From Bacillota bacterium (GTDB taxonomy: Bacteria > Bacillota > Clostridia > Peptostreptococcales > Natronincolaceae), in contig JAEWHG010000180.1 of NCBI GenBank assembly GCA_023387935.1, positions 1 through 5,544 on the forward strand: a DNA stretch of 5,544 nucleotides. The letters run 5' to 3'. Of this stretch, positions 1 through 5,342 are shown piece by piece. Each line of letters starts with the position of its first letter. The stretch's first letter is position 1. Made by a program: the position numbers and the translations under genes. Below the pieces are notes generated by a model. The model was not told the DNA's origin and searched no databases. It saw nothing but the letters and a program-made list of their open reading frames with translations.

Positions 1-401
1 TCTAAATACTCAGATAAAGCATTAACAACTGAAACACCAACACCATGAAGTCCACCAGAGACTTTATATCCTCCGCCACCAAACTTTCCTCCAGCATGAA
101 GCACAGTAAGTACAGTTTCTAATGTGGATTTTCCTGTTTGTGGATGAACATCTACAGGGATACCCCTTCCATTATCGATTACTTCTATAATGTCATTTTC
201 ATAAATTGTTACACTAATTGTATCACAGTAACCACCTAAAGCCTCGTCTATACTATTATCAACAACTTCATATACCAAATGATGCAATCCTCTAGGTCCT
301 GTTGTTCCTATATACATCCCTGGTCTTTTTCTTACAGGATCTAAACCCTCTAAGACCTGAATCTGGTCCGCATTATATTCATGTGTTTGATCTTTTTTCA
401 T
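1..401 (-). CDS. gyrB: DNA gyrase subunit B, N-terminal part (runs off left edge)
   Basis: This is the ATPase subunit of the type II topoisomerase that introduces negative supercoils and relieves torsion ahead of replication forks. Only the first 133 complete codons lie in the window, about a fifth of the usual protein. They hold the front of the GHKL ATP-binding domain: EVVDNSIDE at residues 45-53 (E45 matches the general-base Glu and N49 the Mg-binding Asn of E. coli GyrB), DNGRGIP at 76-82, and the glycine-rich ATP lid with GGLHGVGVSVVNALS at 116-130. The ATG at 401-399 follows an AGGAGG (409-414) by 7 nt. It lies 199 bp downstream of remB. gyrA would be expected further left, outside the window. 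ParE/TopoIV-B is the only close alternative. The dnaA-recF neighbourhood argues for GyrB. The early truncation is a window edge, not a mutation. Confidence 0.97.
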   Translation of the reverse strand, partial: MKKDQTHEYNADQIQVLEGLDPVRKRPGMYIGTTGPRGLHHLVYEVVDNSIDEALGGYCDTISVTIYENDIIEVIDNGRGIPVDVHPQTGKSTLETVLTVLHAGGKFGGGGYKVSGGLHGVGVSVVNALSEYL

Positions 402-496
402 TTTTTAACCTCCTGCTAAAAAATCTATGTTATTTTTCACAGTATATTTAATATTTTATAGAACAAAATAAATAAAACAAACTGCTAATATTCAAT

Positions 497-512
497 TACT
501 GTTAAAACAGTA
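497..512. repeat. Operator-like palindrome in the remB-gyrB gap
   Basis: TACTGTT-AA-AACAGTA forms a 7+7 inverted repeat with a 2-nt centre. It is nested symmetrically inside a second pair of arms, CTGCT at 482-486 and AGCAG at 523-527, each exactly 10 nt away. On the minus strand no T-run follows, so it does not look like a terminator. It lies just downstream of a TATAAT at 516-521, so a transcript started there would begin within the palindrome. That placement suits an operator or a 5' leader hairpin for gyrB. No known regulator is recognised from the motif. Confidence 0.45.
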
Positions 513-515
513 TTC

Positions 516-521
516 ATTATA
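516..521 (-). promoter_or_regulatory. Possible -10 element of a gyrB promoter
   Basis: The minus strand reads TATAAT here, a perfect -10 hexamer, about 115 nt upstream of the gyrB start. No good -35 hexamer is found at 16-18 nt (the 17-nt position reads TACCTA) and there is no TGn extension. In DNA this rich in A+T a TATAAT can occur by chance. Its support is mainly its position next to the palindrome at 497-512. gyrB may instead be read through from recF-remB. Confidence 0.25.
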
Positions 522-600
522 CAGCAGCATAACTCATATAGGTAGTGCATTATTCTTATTTATTGAAACTCATATTAAGAAAAGTATAGATTACGGAATT

Positions 601-888
601 CTATATATTTGTTAAATTGGCTCTCTTTTGTAATGTAGGAGCTGATATAGGTGAATAATAAACTACAATTTGACGTGAAGTTTTTCCTTTTTTTATTTTA
701 TTCTTTAAGTTTTCAGTAATAACAAAGGATCTTGGCTCATCATCGGTAATTTTAAAAATAATTCCATCATCTTCACACTTATTTAAAAAGCTTTTACTGT
801 GTTTTGAGTATGAAGTAGATTCTATATCTAAAATAGCTATAATATCTTCAATACCAACAACTATATCTCCTCCTAAATGAAGAAACAT
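601..888 (-). CDS. remB: RemB (YaaB)-like DUF370 regulatory protein
   Basis: This 95-residue protein belongs to the DUF370 / RemA-RemB family. It starts with the typical MFLHLGGDIVV and has the conserved C-terminal YYSPISAPTLQKRA at 78-90. The closest named relative recalled is Bacillus subtilis RemB (YaaB, about 81 residues), also encoded between recF and gyrB. In that species RemA and RemB promote transcription of biofilm matrix genes, and RemA binds DNA as a ring. Whether this protein does so here is inference. Compared with the Bacillus protein it carries a longer, lysine-rich middle (about residues 60-72). There is no signal peptide or membrane segment, so it should be cytoplasmic. The ATG at 888-886 follows AGGAGG (898-903) by 9 nt. 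It is 88 bp downstream of recF. The family call is strong and the function uncertain. Confidence 0.9.
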   Translation of the reverse strand: MFLHLGGDIVVGIEDIIAILDIESTSYSKHSKSFLNKCEDDGIIFKITDDEPRSFVITENLKNKIKKGKTSRQIVVYYSPISAPTLQKRANLTNI

Positions 889-923
889 CTTATAATCCCT
901 CCTCTACATTACCACATCTCCTT

Positions 924-952
924 ATTATAACCCTTATTCTACCAAATTAAAA
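924..952 (-). promoter_or_regulatory. Weak candidate promoter before remB
   Basis: The minus strand has a perfect TATAAT at 924-929, with TTTTAA at 947-952 as the best available -35 at 17-nt spacing. The -10 is ideal and the -35 poor. A start near 917 would give a leader of about 28 nt that includes the remB Shine-Dalgarno sequence. The recF-remB gap of 88 bp shows no terminator, so co-transcription from upstream is equally possible. Confidence 0.3.
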
Positions 953-976
953 GATAAAGTATTGTGTTATTTAAAA

Positions 977-2074
977 TTAGTATATTTGTCCCTTACGAAC
1001 AGTAAATACATTCCGATCTGCTGGTTTTAATTCTTTTAAATGATCCATCATTGTTGTTGTAATAAATGTTTGTACATTTTTTAAGTTATTTATTAAGTAA
1101 CTCTGCCTTTTTAAATCAAGTTCACTCATTACATCATCTAATAATAAAATAGGATATTCTCCTACTTCACCCTTAACTAATTCTAATTCTGATAATTTTA
1201 AGGAAAGAACTGCAGTTCTCTGTTGCCCTTGAGAACCGTATGTTTTAACATCAAGACCATTAATTTTAAATACCATATCATCACGATGAGGTCCTACAGT
1301 TGTTAAGCATCTTTGCTTGTCCATATCAAAATTTTCTTTAAGATCCTGAAGCATTTTTACTTTAATATTATTTACATCATCATCTTCTTTAACTTTAACA
1401 TTAGGTTCGTAAATAATTTCTAATGTTTCAACAGACTCTGTAATTTTTCTGTGCATCAACTTAGCTAATAAACTTATTTTCTTTATAAAATTCTGCCTAT
1501 ATAAAATAAGCCATGCACCAGAAGTAGCAAGTTGCTCATCCCATATTTCAATATCTAAATTTTTCCCTTTACTATACTTCAATAGTTTATTTCTATGCTG
1601 AAGTATTTTATTATATTGATTTAAAGTATAATAGTATTTTGTTGATATTTGTGAAATCTCCCGATCCATAAATCTTCTACGTTCACTTGGCCCTTCTTTT
1701 ACTAATTTTAAATCTTCAGGTGAAAATAAAACTACATTAAGATTCCCTAGTAGCTCTCCTATTTTTAATAAAGGAATTTGATTAACTTTAATATCTTTCT
1801 TTTTATCCATATTTAATCTTACTTCAATATTAACATTACTGTTTACTTTCTTTAATTTAACATTAATATAAGCTTGTTTCTTAGCCATGCTAATCATTTC
1901 CTGATCACGATTAGTTCTAAAAGATTTACCTGCTGAGCATAGATATATGGCTTCAAGTAGGTTCGTTTTTCCTTGCGCATTATCTCCTATAAAAACATTA
2001 AGTCTGGGATGAAATTTCAAATTCATTTGTTCATAGTTTCTATAGTTAATCACTTTAAGTTCTTCAACTATCAT
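977..2074 (-). CDS. recF: DNA replication/repair protein RecF
   Basis: This is the SMC-like ATPase of the RecFOR pathway. With RecO and RecR it loads RecA onto SSB-coated gaps and helps rescue stalled forks. At 365 residues it has the normal family length. The Walker A motif is GDNAQGKTN at 30-38 (K36, T37), followed by LLEAIYLCSAGKSFR. A conserved block FSPEDLKLVKEGPSERRRFMD lies at 117-137. GPHRDD is at 261-266, the ABC-type signature region GSQGQQR at 280-286, and Walker B ILLLDDVMSELD at 309-320 (D313, D314). The middle (about 140-250) is the coiled, variable arm. The ATG at 2074-2072 follows AGGGGG (2082-2087) by 7 nt and gives the standard MIVEELKVINYRNY start. Only 25 nt separate it from yaaA, so the two are surely co-transcribed. 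Confidence 0.97.
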   Translation of the reverse strand: MIVEELKVINYRNYEQMNLKFHPRLNVFIGDNAQGKTNLLEAIYLCSAGKSFRTNRDQEMISMAKKQAYINVKLKKVNSNVNIEVRLNMDKKKDIKVNQIPLLKIGELLGNLNVVLFSPEDLKLVKEGPSERRRFMDREISQISTKYYYTLNQYNKILQHRNKLLKYSKGKNLDIEIWDEQLATSGAWLILYRQNFIKKISLLAKLMHRKITESVETLEIIYEPNVKVKEDDDVNNIKVKMLQDLKENFDMDKQRCLTTVGPHRDDMVFKINGLDVKTYGSQGQQRTAVLSLKLSELELVKGEVGEYPILLLDDVMSELDLKRQSYLINNLKNVQTFITTTMMDHLKELKPADRNVFTVRKGQIY

Positions 2075-2099
2075 CCTTATTCCCCCTAGGATAACCTAA

Positions 2100-2309
2100 C
2101 TATATTACTTCAATTTCTATATCTTCAAGTAATACTTTATCACCTGGTCTAATTTTTTTGCCCCTCTGTACAATTGTTTGTCCATTAACTTTAACTTCAC
2201 CATTTAATATAACTAATTTAGCATGCCCTCCACTACCTACAGCTTCACTTAGTTTTAATAACTGATCTAACTTAATGTATTCACCTTCAATTTTAACTTG
2301 TTTTTTCAT
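2100..2309 (-). CDS. yaaA: S4-domain RNA-binding protein YaaA (RlbA)
   Basis: This small basic protein of 69 residues is essentially a single S4 RNA-binding fold. The segment IKLDQLLKLSEAVGSGGHAK at 12-31, followed by LVILNGEVKVNGQ at 32-44 and the PGDKV turn at 55-59, is the classic S4 pattern. The family sits between dnaN and recF in many Bacillota. In B. subtilis it is called YaaA or RlbA and has been linked to the ribosome. Its exact target is not known to me, and nothing in the sequence adds to that. The ATG at 2309-2307 has an AGGAGG (2321-2326) 11 nt upstream, slightly long but acceptable. The protein begins MKKQVKIEGEYIKL, matching family starts. It is probably the first gene of the yaaA-recF unit, since a terminator and a promoter separate it from dnaN. 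Confidence 0.93.
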   Translation of the reverse strand: MKKQVKIEGEYIKLDQLLKLSEAVGSGGHAKLVILNGEVKVNGQTIVQRGKKIRPGDKVLLEDIEIEVI

Positions 2310-2368
2310 TTTTGTGGCTACCTCCTATCTTTCTATATATTATCCAATTTCTATATTTAATAAAAAAT

Positions 2369-2397
2369 ATAATACTACCAATTGATTTGCTTTGCAA
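2369..2397 (-). promoter_or_regulatory. Candidate sigma-A promoter for yaaA-recF
   Basis: On the minus strand TTGCAA (2392-2397) and TATTAT (2369-2374) are separated by exactly 17 nt. Each matches its consensus hexamer at four or five positions. Transcription would start near 2362, about 53 nt upstream of the yaaA ATG, and would leave room for its AGGAGG. It lies just beyond the dnaN terminator, which makes a new start necessary. The -35 hexamer falls inside the first copy of the structured repeat at 2381-2410. Confidence 0.55.
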
Positions 2398-2514
2398 ACT
2401 AGGTTAGGTCCCGCAGTTTCGCATTACAAATTTATCTACTCCCTTCGGTCGCATAAATTTGATGCTCATTGCGTTTGACCTACCATCAATTTTCTTCGCA
2501 AATTGGGTTAGGTC
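2381..2514. repeat. Structured palindromic repeat element (two similar ends, long hairpin)
   Basis: This non-coding stretch contains two related 30-bp units in direct orientation, 2381-2410 and 2485-2514. They are identical at 24 of 30 positions and both end GGTTAGGTC. Between them is a long imperfect palindrome. GGTTAGGTC (2402-2410) pairs with GACCTACC (2477-2484, one bulge), CGCA (2412-2415) with TGCG (2470-2473), GCAT (2421-2424) with ATGC (2462-2465), and CAAATTTAT (2427-2435) with ATAAATTTG (2453-2461). This gives about 25 bp around a 17-nt loop. GACCTACC can instead pair with the second unit (2506-2514), which extends into CAATTT/AAATTG and forms a rival hairpin at 2477-2514. G+C is about 42% over 2401-2514, clearly above its surroundings. 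There is no open reading frame. It resembles a small dispersed intergenic repeat, but copies elsewhere cannot be seen from here. Confidence 0.65.
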
Positions 2515-2542
2515 ATAAAGAAACCCAGCAGTTTGCCGGGTT
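2515..2542 (-). terminator. Rho-independent terminator of dnaN
   Basis: On the minus strand AACCCGGCA-AAC-TGCTGGGTT folds into a 9-bp stem (one G-U pair) with a 3-nt loop at 2542-2522. It is followed by TCTTTAT, a short U-rich tail. It begins 5 nt after the dnaN stop codon. On the plus strand the G-U pair becomes an A-C mismatch, which supports minus-strand use. The tail is short, so some readthrough into yaaA is possible. Confidence 0.75.
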
Positions 2543-2547
2543 AAATA

Positions 2548-3654
2548 TTAATAGGTTGATAATCTCACTGGTAGAACTAAATAAATTGTATTGTCACTAG
2601 TAATTGGTTTAATAATACCTGGACTTAAATTTGTTGTAAATTCTAAATAAACACTTTCGTCGTCTATTACTTTTAACGCATCTATAAAGTATTTTGAATT
2701 AAAGGCTATTTGAAGGTCATCACCTTCAAGTTCTATTTTAATTTCCTCATGAACATTTCCTAATTCAGAGTTAGAGTTAATGATCATTTTTTCATCAGTT
2801 ACTGTAAATTTAACTAAATTATTTCTTCCCTCCTTGCCTAGTAAAGAAGCTCGCTCTATACTATCAAGTAAATGTTTCGCATTAACTTTAACTCTAGACT
2901 TAAATTCCTTTGGAAGTATTTGATTATAGTTAATGAACTCTCCCTCTAAAAGTCTTGATATTAACTTTGTATTACCTACTGTAAATAGTGCGTGATTATC
3001 AGATAATGAAATTTTTACTTTTTCATCCTCATCACCGTTCATTATTCTATTAACTTCACTTAATGTTTTTCCTGGAATAACAACCTTATTATTCAAATGG
3101 GCATCAATTTTTCCTTTTCTTAAAGCTACTCTGTATCCATCTACTGCGACCATATTAAGTGTATCATCTTCAATCTCCATCAATACACCTGTAAGAATAG
3201 GTCTAGTTTCATCTTGTGCTGTAGCAAATACAGTTTGGCGTATCATACCCTTAAATAATTCCTGTGCTATTTCATGAGTTTGTTCTTCTTCTACTTCAGG
3301 AAGATCTGGAAATTCAGATGAATTGTAGCTTAAAATATTAAATTCAGTAGAAGCACATTTAATAAGTAATTGATTATTTTCTTGAAGTGAAATTTCAACT
3401 TCATAATCAGGTAATCTTCTAATAATTTCGCTAAATAGTCTAGCATCTACTACAATAGAGCCTTCTTCTATAATATTAGCATCCATTATATGATCTATAC
3501 CTATTTCCATATCTGTTCCAACTAAACGTAAACTACTTTCAAAGGCTTCTAAATAAATACCTTTCAGTATAGGCAATGTGGTTTTAGAAGAAACAGCTTT
3601 TTGTACTAAAGAAATGCTATGCATTAATGCTTTTGGATCGCAATAAAACTTCAT
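2548..3654 (-). CDS. dnaN: DNA polymerase III beta subunit (sliding clamp)
   Basis: This is the ring-shaped clamp that encircles DNA and holds DNA polymerase III and other partners at the fork. At 368 residues with this start it matches the family. It carries the three clamp repeats (about 1-120, 125-245 and 250-368), with SSKTTLPILKG at 22-32, RPILTGVLME at 151-160, VDGYRVALRK at 171-180 and a C-terminal LPVRLSTY. The open frame extends 15 codons further, to an ATG at 3699-3697. The internal ATG at 3654-3652 is preferred because MKFYCDPKAL is the usual N-terminus and AGGGGG (3665-3670) lies 10 nt upstream. The upstream extension MLLFFSIFSKGGYPQ runs through that Shine-Dalgarno sequence and has no family counterpart. 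A DnaA box sits in the spacer. A terminator follows 5 nt after the stop. Confidence 0.97.
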   Translation of the reverse strand: MKFYCDPKALMHSISLVQKAVSSKTTLPILKGIYLEAFESSLRLVGTDMEIGIDHIMDANIIEEGSIVVDARLFSEIIRRLPDYEVEISLQENNQLLIKCASTEFNILSYNSSEFPDLPEVEEEQTHEIAQELFKGMIRQTVFATAQDETRPILTGVLMEIEDDTLNMVAVDGYRVALRKGKIDAHLNNKVVIPGKTLSEVNRIMNGDEDEKVKISLSDNHALFTVGNTKLISRLLEGEFINYNQILPKEFKSRVKVNAKHLLDSIERASLLGKEGRNNLVKFTVTDEKMIINSNSELGNVHEEIKIELEGDDLQIAFNSKYFIDALKVIDDESVYLEFTTNLSPGIIKPITSDNTIYLVLPVRLSTY

Positions 3655-3655
3655 T

Positions 3656-3664
3656 TGTGGATAA
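3656..3664 (-). promoter_or_regulatory. DnaA box in the dnaN ribosome-binding spacer
   Basis: The minus strand reads TTATCCACA, a perfect DnaA box. It fills most of the 10 nt between AGGGGG (3665-3670) and the dnaN ATG (3654-3652). It lies beyond the DnaA-trio, on the dnaN side of the expected unwinding site. Confidence 0.8.
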
Positions 3665-3702
3665 CCCCCTTTTGAAAAAATAGAGAAAAATAATAACAAC
3701 TA

Positions 3703-3720
3703 TAGTAGTAATAGTAGTAG
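3703..3720. other. DnaA-trio element
   Basis: The plus strand reads TAG-TAG-TAA-TAG-TAG-TAG, six uninterrupted trinucleotides of the 3'-(G/A)AT-5' type. They directly abut GGCC and lie 12 nt from a perfect DnaA box. In B. subtilis such triplets bind the DnaA filament on single-stranded DNA and direct opening. Six perfect units with only one TAA variant is a strong match. Confidence 0.85.
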
Positions 3721-3732
3721 GCCTTGTGTTTT

Positions 3733-3741
3733 TGTGGATAA
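3733..3741 (-). promoter_or_regulatory. DnaA box beside the DnaA-trio
   Basis: The minus strand reads TTATCCACA, facing the GGCC cluster and the trio. This is the anchoring box expected to load DnaA onto the unwinding site. A degenerate box-like AAAAACACA (3725-3733) follows it and may be a second weak site. Confidence 0.85.
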
Positions 3742-3766
3742 GTACTTAACTAATAATATTTGAAAG

Positions 3767-3784
3767 ATATACACATGTGTATAA
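3767..3784. promoter_or_regulatory. Back-to-back DnaA boxes forming a palindrome
   Basis: TATACACATGTGTATA at 3768-3783 is a perfect 16-bp palindrome. It consists of a perfect minus-strand box TTATACACA (3776-3784) abutting a plus-strand ATATACACA (3767-3775, one mismatch at the first base), with their CACA ends touching. Confidence 0.7.
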
Positions 3785-3806
3785 AATGTTAAAAAGCTCG
3801 TACAAA

Positions 3807-3815
3807 TTATCCACA
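3807..3815 (+). promoter_or_regulatory. DnaA box
   Basis: A perfect TTATCCACA lies on the plus strand in the dnaA-dnaN gap. It points opposite to the box next to the trio. Weaker one-mismatch sites follow nearer dnaA, at 3844-3852 (TTATCAACA) and 3855-3863 (ATATACACA). Confidence 0.8.
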
Positions 3816-3880
3816 TATTAAACAATCAAAAATAAATTTTAAATTATCAACAATATATACACAAACAAGATGTTAATATA

Positions 3881-5236
3881 TTAGTCACCTTTTAATTCTT
3901 TAGTAATGCGTTCTATTCGTTCTCTAATATCTTCATCTGTTTTAATATCATTGGATATTTTTTCGTGAGCATGCATTACAGTAGTATGATCTCTACCTCC
4001 AAATTCCTCACCTATTTTAGGTAAAGATAAATCTGTTAATTCTCTAGCTAGGTACATAGCGATCTGTCTAGGGTATGAGATTGATCTTGTTCTTTTTTTA
4101 GAATTAAAATCTTCTATTTTAATATTAAATTTATTTGATATCACTTCTTTAATTAAATCTACATTAAGTTGACGTGCCTTACTAGAGAATAATTCCTTTA
4201 GAGCTTCACTGGCTAGTTCAACAGTAATTTCACTATTTGTTAATGAAGAATAAGCAACGATTCTTATTAAAGCTCCCTCTAGTTCTCTAATGTTAGATTG
4301 AATTTTTTTTGCAATATGAGTGAGAACTTCATTTGGAACATCAATATTTTCCATTTGGGCTTTCTTATATAAAATAGCAATTCTTGTTTCTAAATCTGGT
4401 GGTTGAATATCAGTGATAAGTCCCCACTCGAATCGAGATCTTAATCTATCTTCTAATGTAGGAATTTCCTTAGGCGGTCTATCACTGGAAATAATAATTT
4501 GCTTATTTGATTCATGGAGTGCATTAAATGTATGGAAGAATTCTTCCTGAGTACTTTCTTTTCCAGCAATAAATTGAATATCATCTACCAATAGAACATC
4601 TATTGTACGGAAACGATTACGAAATTCAACGTTACGATCATGTCGAATAGAATTAATAAGTTCGTTTGTAAAGGTTTCAGAAGAAACATAAACAACCTTT
4701 GCTTTAGGGTTGTTTTGTAAAATAAAGTGACCAATTGCGTGCATTAAGTGAGTTTTTCCAAGACCTACACCTCCATAAAGAAATAATGGATTATAGGCTT
4801 TAGCTGGTGATTCTGCAACAGCAAGAGATGCAGCATGAGCAAATCTATTACTGTTCCCTATAACGAAGGTATCAAAGGTGTATTTTGGATTTAAGTTATT
4901 TGAAACAAGTTCATTAGATGCTACTGAAATATTAGCAGGGCCTTCAGATTTTTTTTGACTTTCTCCAATAAGGCTTACTTTTTCTTCAGAAGGTACTACA
5001 AATTTAACTTCAAAATTTTTAGAAGTTATTTGTTTTAATGCATTACTTATTAATGTTGCATAACGAGCAATAAGGATATCTTTTGTAAAAACATTAGGTA
5101 CACCTAAAATAATATTGTTACCTTCTAGAGAAAGAACTTCTATTGATTTAATCCAGGTAGTAAAACTTACTTCTGTTAGCTCTGGTTTGATTAGATTAAG
5201 AGTTTTTTCCCAGATTTGAGGTAGATTGTCTTGCAT
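3881..5236 (-). CDS. dnaA: Chromosomal replication initiator protein DnaA
   Basis: DnaA binds the boxes on both sides of its own gene, forms an ATP-dependent filament and opens oriC. It is also usually an autoregulator. At 451 residues it is of normal length for Bacillota. Domain I spans about 1-75 (the conserved IWEKTLNLIKPEL start), and a short linker lies at about 80-112. The AAA+ domain III has Walker A GGVGLGKT at 155-162, Walker B LLVDDIQF at 215-222, sensor 1 IISSD at 248-252, the arginine finger R268 in RLRSRF, and sensor 2 R317 in NIRELEGAL. Domain IV (about 355-451) is the helix-turn-helix DNA-binding part with SYPRQIAMYLARE and the signature GGRDHTTVMHA at 413-423. The ATG at 5236-5234 follows GGAGG (5244-5248) by 7 nt. 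No key residue is missing. Confidence 0.99.
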   Translation of the reverse strand: MQDNLPQIWEKTLNLIKPELTEVSFTTWIKSIEVLSLEGNNIILGVPNVFTKDILIARYATLISNALKQITSKNFEVKFVVPSEEKVSLIGESQKKSEGPANISVASNELVSNNLNPKYTFDTFVIGNSNRFAHAASLAVAESPAKAYNPLFLYGGVGLGKTHLMHAIGHFILQNNPKAKVVYVSSETFTNELINSIRHDRNVEFRNRFRTIDVLLVDDIQFIAGKESTQEEFFHTFNALHESNKQIIISSDRPPKEIPTLEDRLRSRFEWGLITDIQPPDLETRIAILYKKAQMENIDVPNEVLTHIAKKIQSNIRELEGALIRIVAYSSLTNSEITVELASEALKELFSSKARQLNVDLIKEVISNKFNIKIEDFNSKKRTRSISYPRQIAMYLARELTDLSLPKIGEEFGGRDHTTVMHAHEKISNDIKTDEDIRERIERITKELKGD

Positions 5237-5279
5237 AAAATAGCCTCCGATCTGTAATAATTAAATATATATAAAAAAA

Positions 5280-5300
5280 TTATCCATATATTTATCCACA
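5280..5300 (+). promoter_or_regulatory. Tandem DnaA boxes nearest the dnaA start
   Basis: A perfect TTATCCACA at 5292-5300 follows a one-mismatch TTATCCATA at 5280-5288 in the same orientation, exactly 12 bp apart. They lie 44-64 bp upstream of the dnaA ATG, a position suited to autoregulation. Confidence 0.75.
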
Positions 5301-5342
5301 AAAAAAATTTAATAGGAAAAATATATGTCATAAATTTTATTA

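Larger units (their letters stand above)
402..600. other. Non-coding gap between remB and gyrB
   Basis: This 199-bp A+T-rich stretch has no convincing gene. It holds the palindrome and -10 candidate listed separately, the gyrB Shine-Dalgarno sequence at 409-414, and a 9-bp direct repeat AACTCATAT at 531-539 and 567-575. No hairpin with a T-run is seen after remB, so remB and gyrB may share transcripts. Confidence 0.6.
3655..3880. other. oriC: oriC, dnaA-dnaN half (unwinding region)
   Basis: This 226-bp non-coding gap between dnaA and dnaN has the layout of the B. subtilis unwinding region, in the same orientation relative to dnaA. Reading the minus strand, there are scattered DnaA boxes, then a perfect box at 3733-3741, a GGCC cluster (3720-3723), the DnaA-trio (3703-3720), and a strongly A+T-rich stretch (about 3671-3702) leading to dnaN. 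Perfect TTATNCACA boxes occur at 3656-3664, 3733-3741, 3776-3784 and 3807-3815. One-mismatch boxes are at 3767-3775, 3844-3852 and 3855-3863. Strand opening is expected at the trio. The role is inferred from the arrangement, which is very characteristic. Confidence 0.9.

Noticed and set aside
430..442. Possible DnaA box (TTTTTCACA) upstream of gyrB
   Set aside because: It differs from consensus at a conserved position and is isolated, so chance is likely in this base composition.
451..552. Short minus-strand reading frames in the remB-gyrB gap, the longest about 21 codons and ending in MNTVLTVIEY
   Set aside because: They have no Shine-Dalgarno sequence, are very short, resemble no known peptide, and overlap the palindrome.
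903..920. Mini-ORF ATG-TGG-TAA upstream of remB on the minus strand
   Set aside because: It has two codons plus a stop, the purine run before it is too close to act as a ribosome binding site, and there is no sign of attenuation.
2381..2514. Riboswitch or small RNA gene in the dnaN-yaaA gap
   Set aside because: No known riboswitch core is recognised, the element lies upstream of the predicted yaaA start and after the dnaN terminator, and the two direct units fit a repeat element better.
3655..3699. N-terminal 15-residue extension of DnaN as a real leader or signal peptide
   Set aside because: It is hydrophobic at first sight, but it is encoded across a good Shine-Dalgarno sequence and a DnaA box. 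Sliding clamps are cytoplasmic, and the internal ATG gives the family start.
3700..3720. The TAG/TAA run as a microsatellite or CRISPR-like repeat
   Set aside because: The units are 3 bp, without spacers, and sit exactly at the GGCC/DnaA-box junction, which the DnaA-trio explains better.
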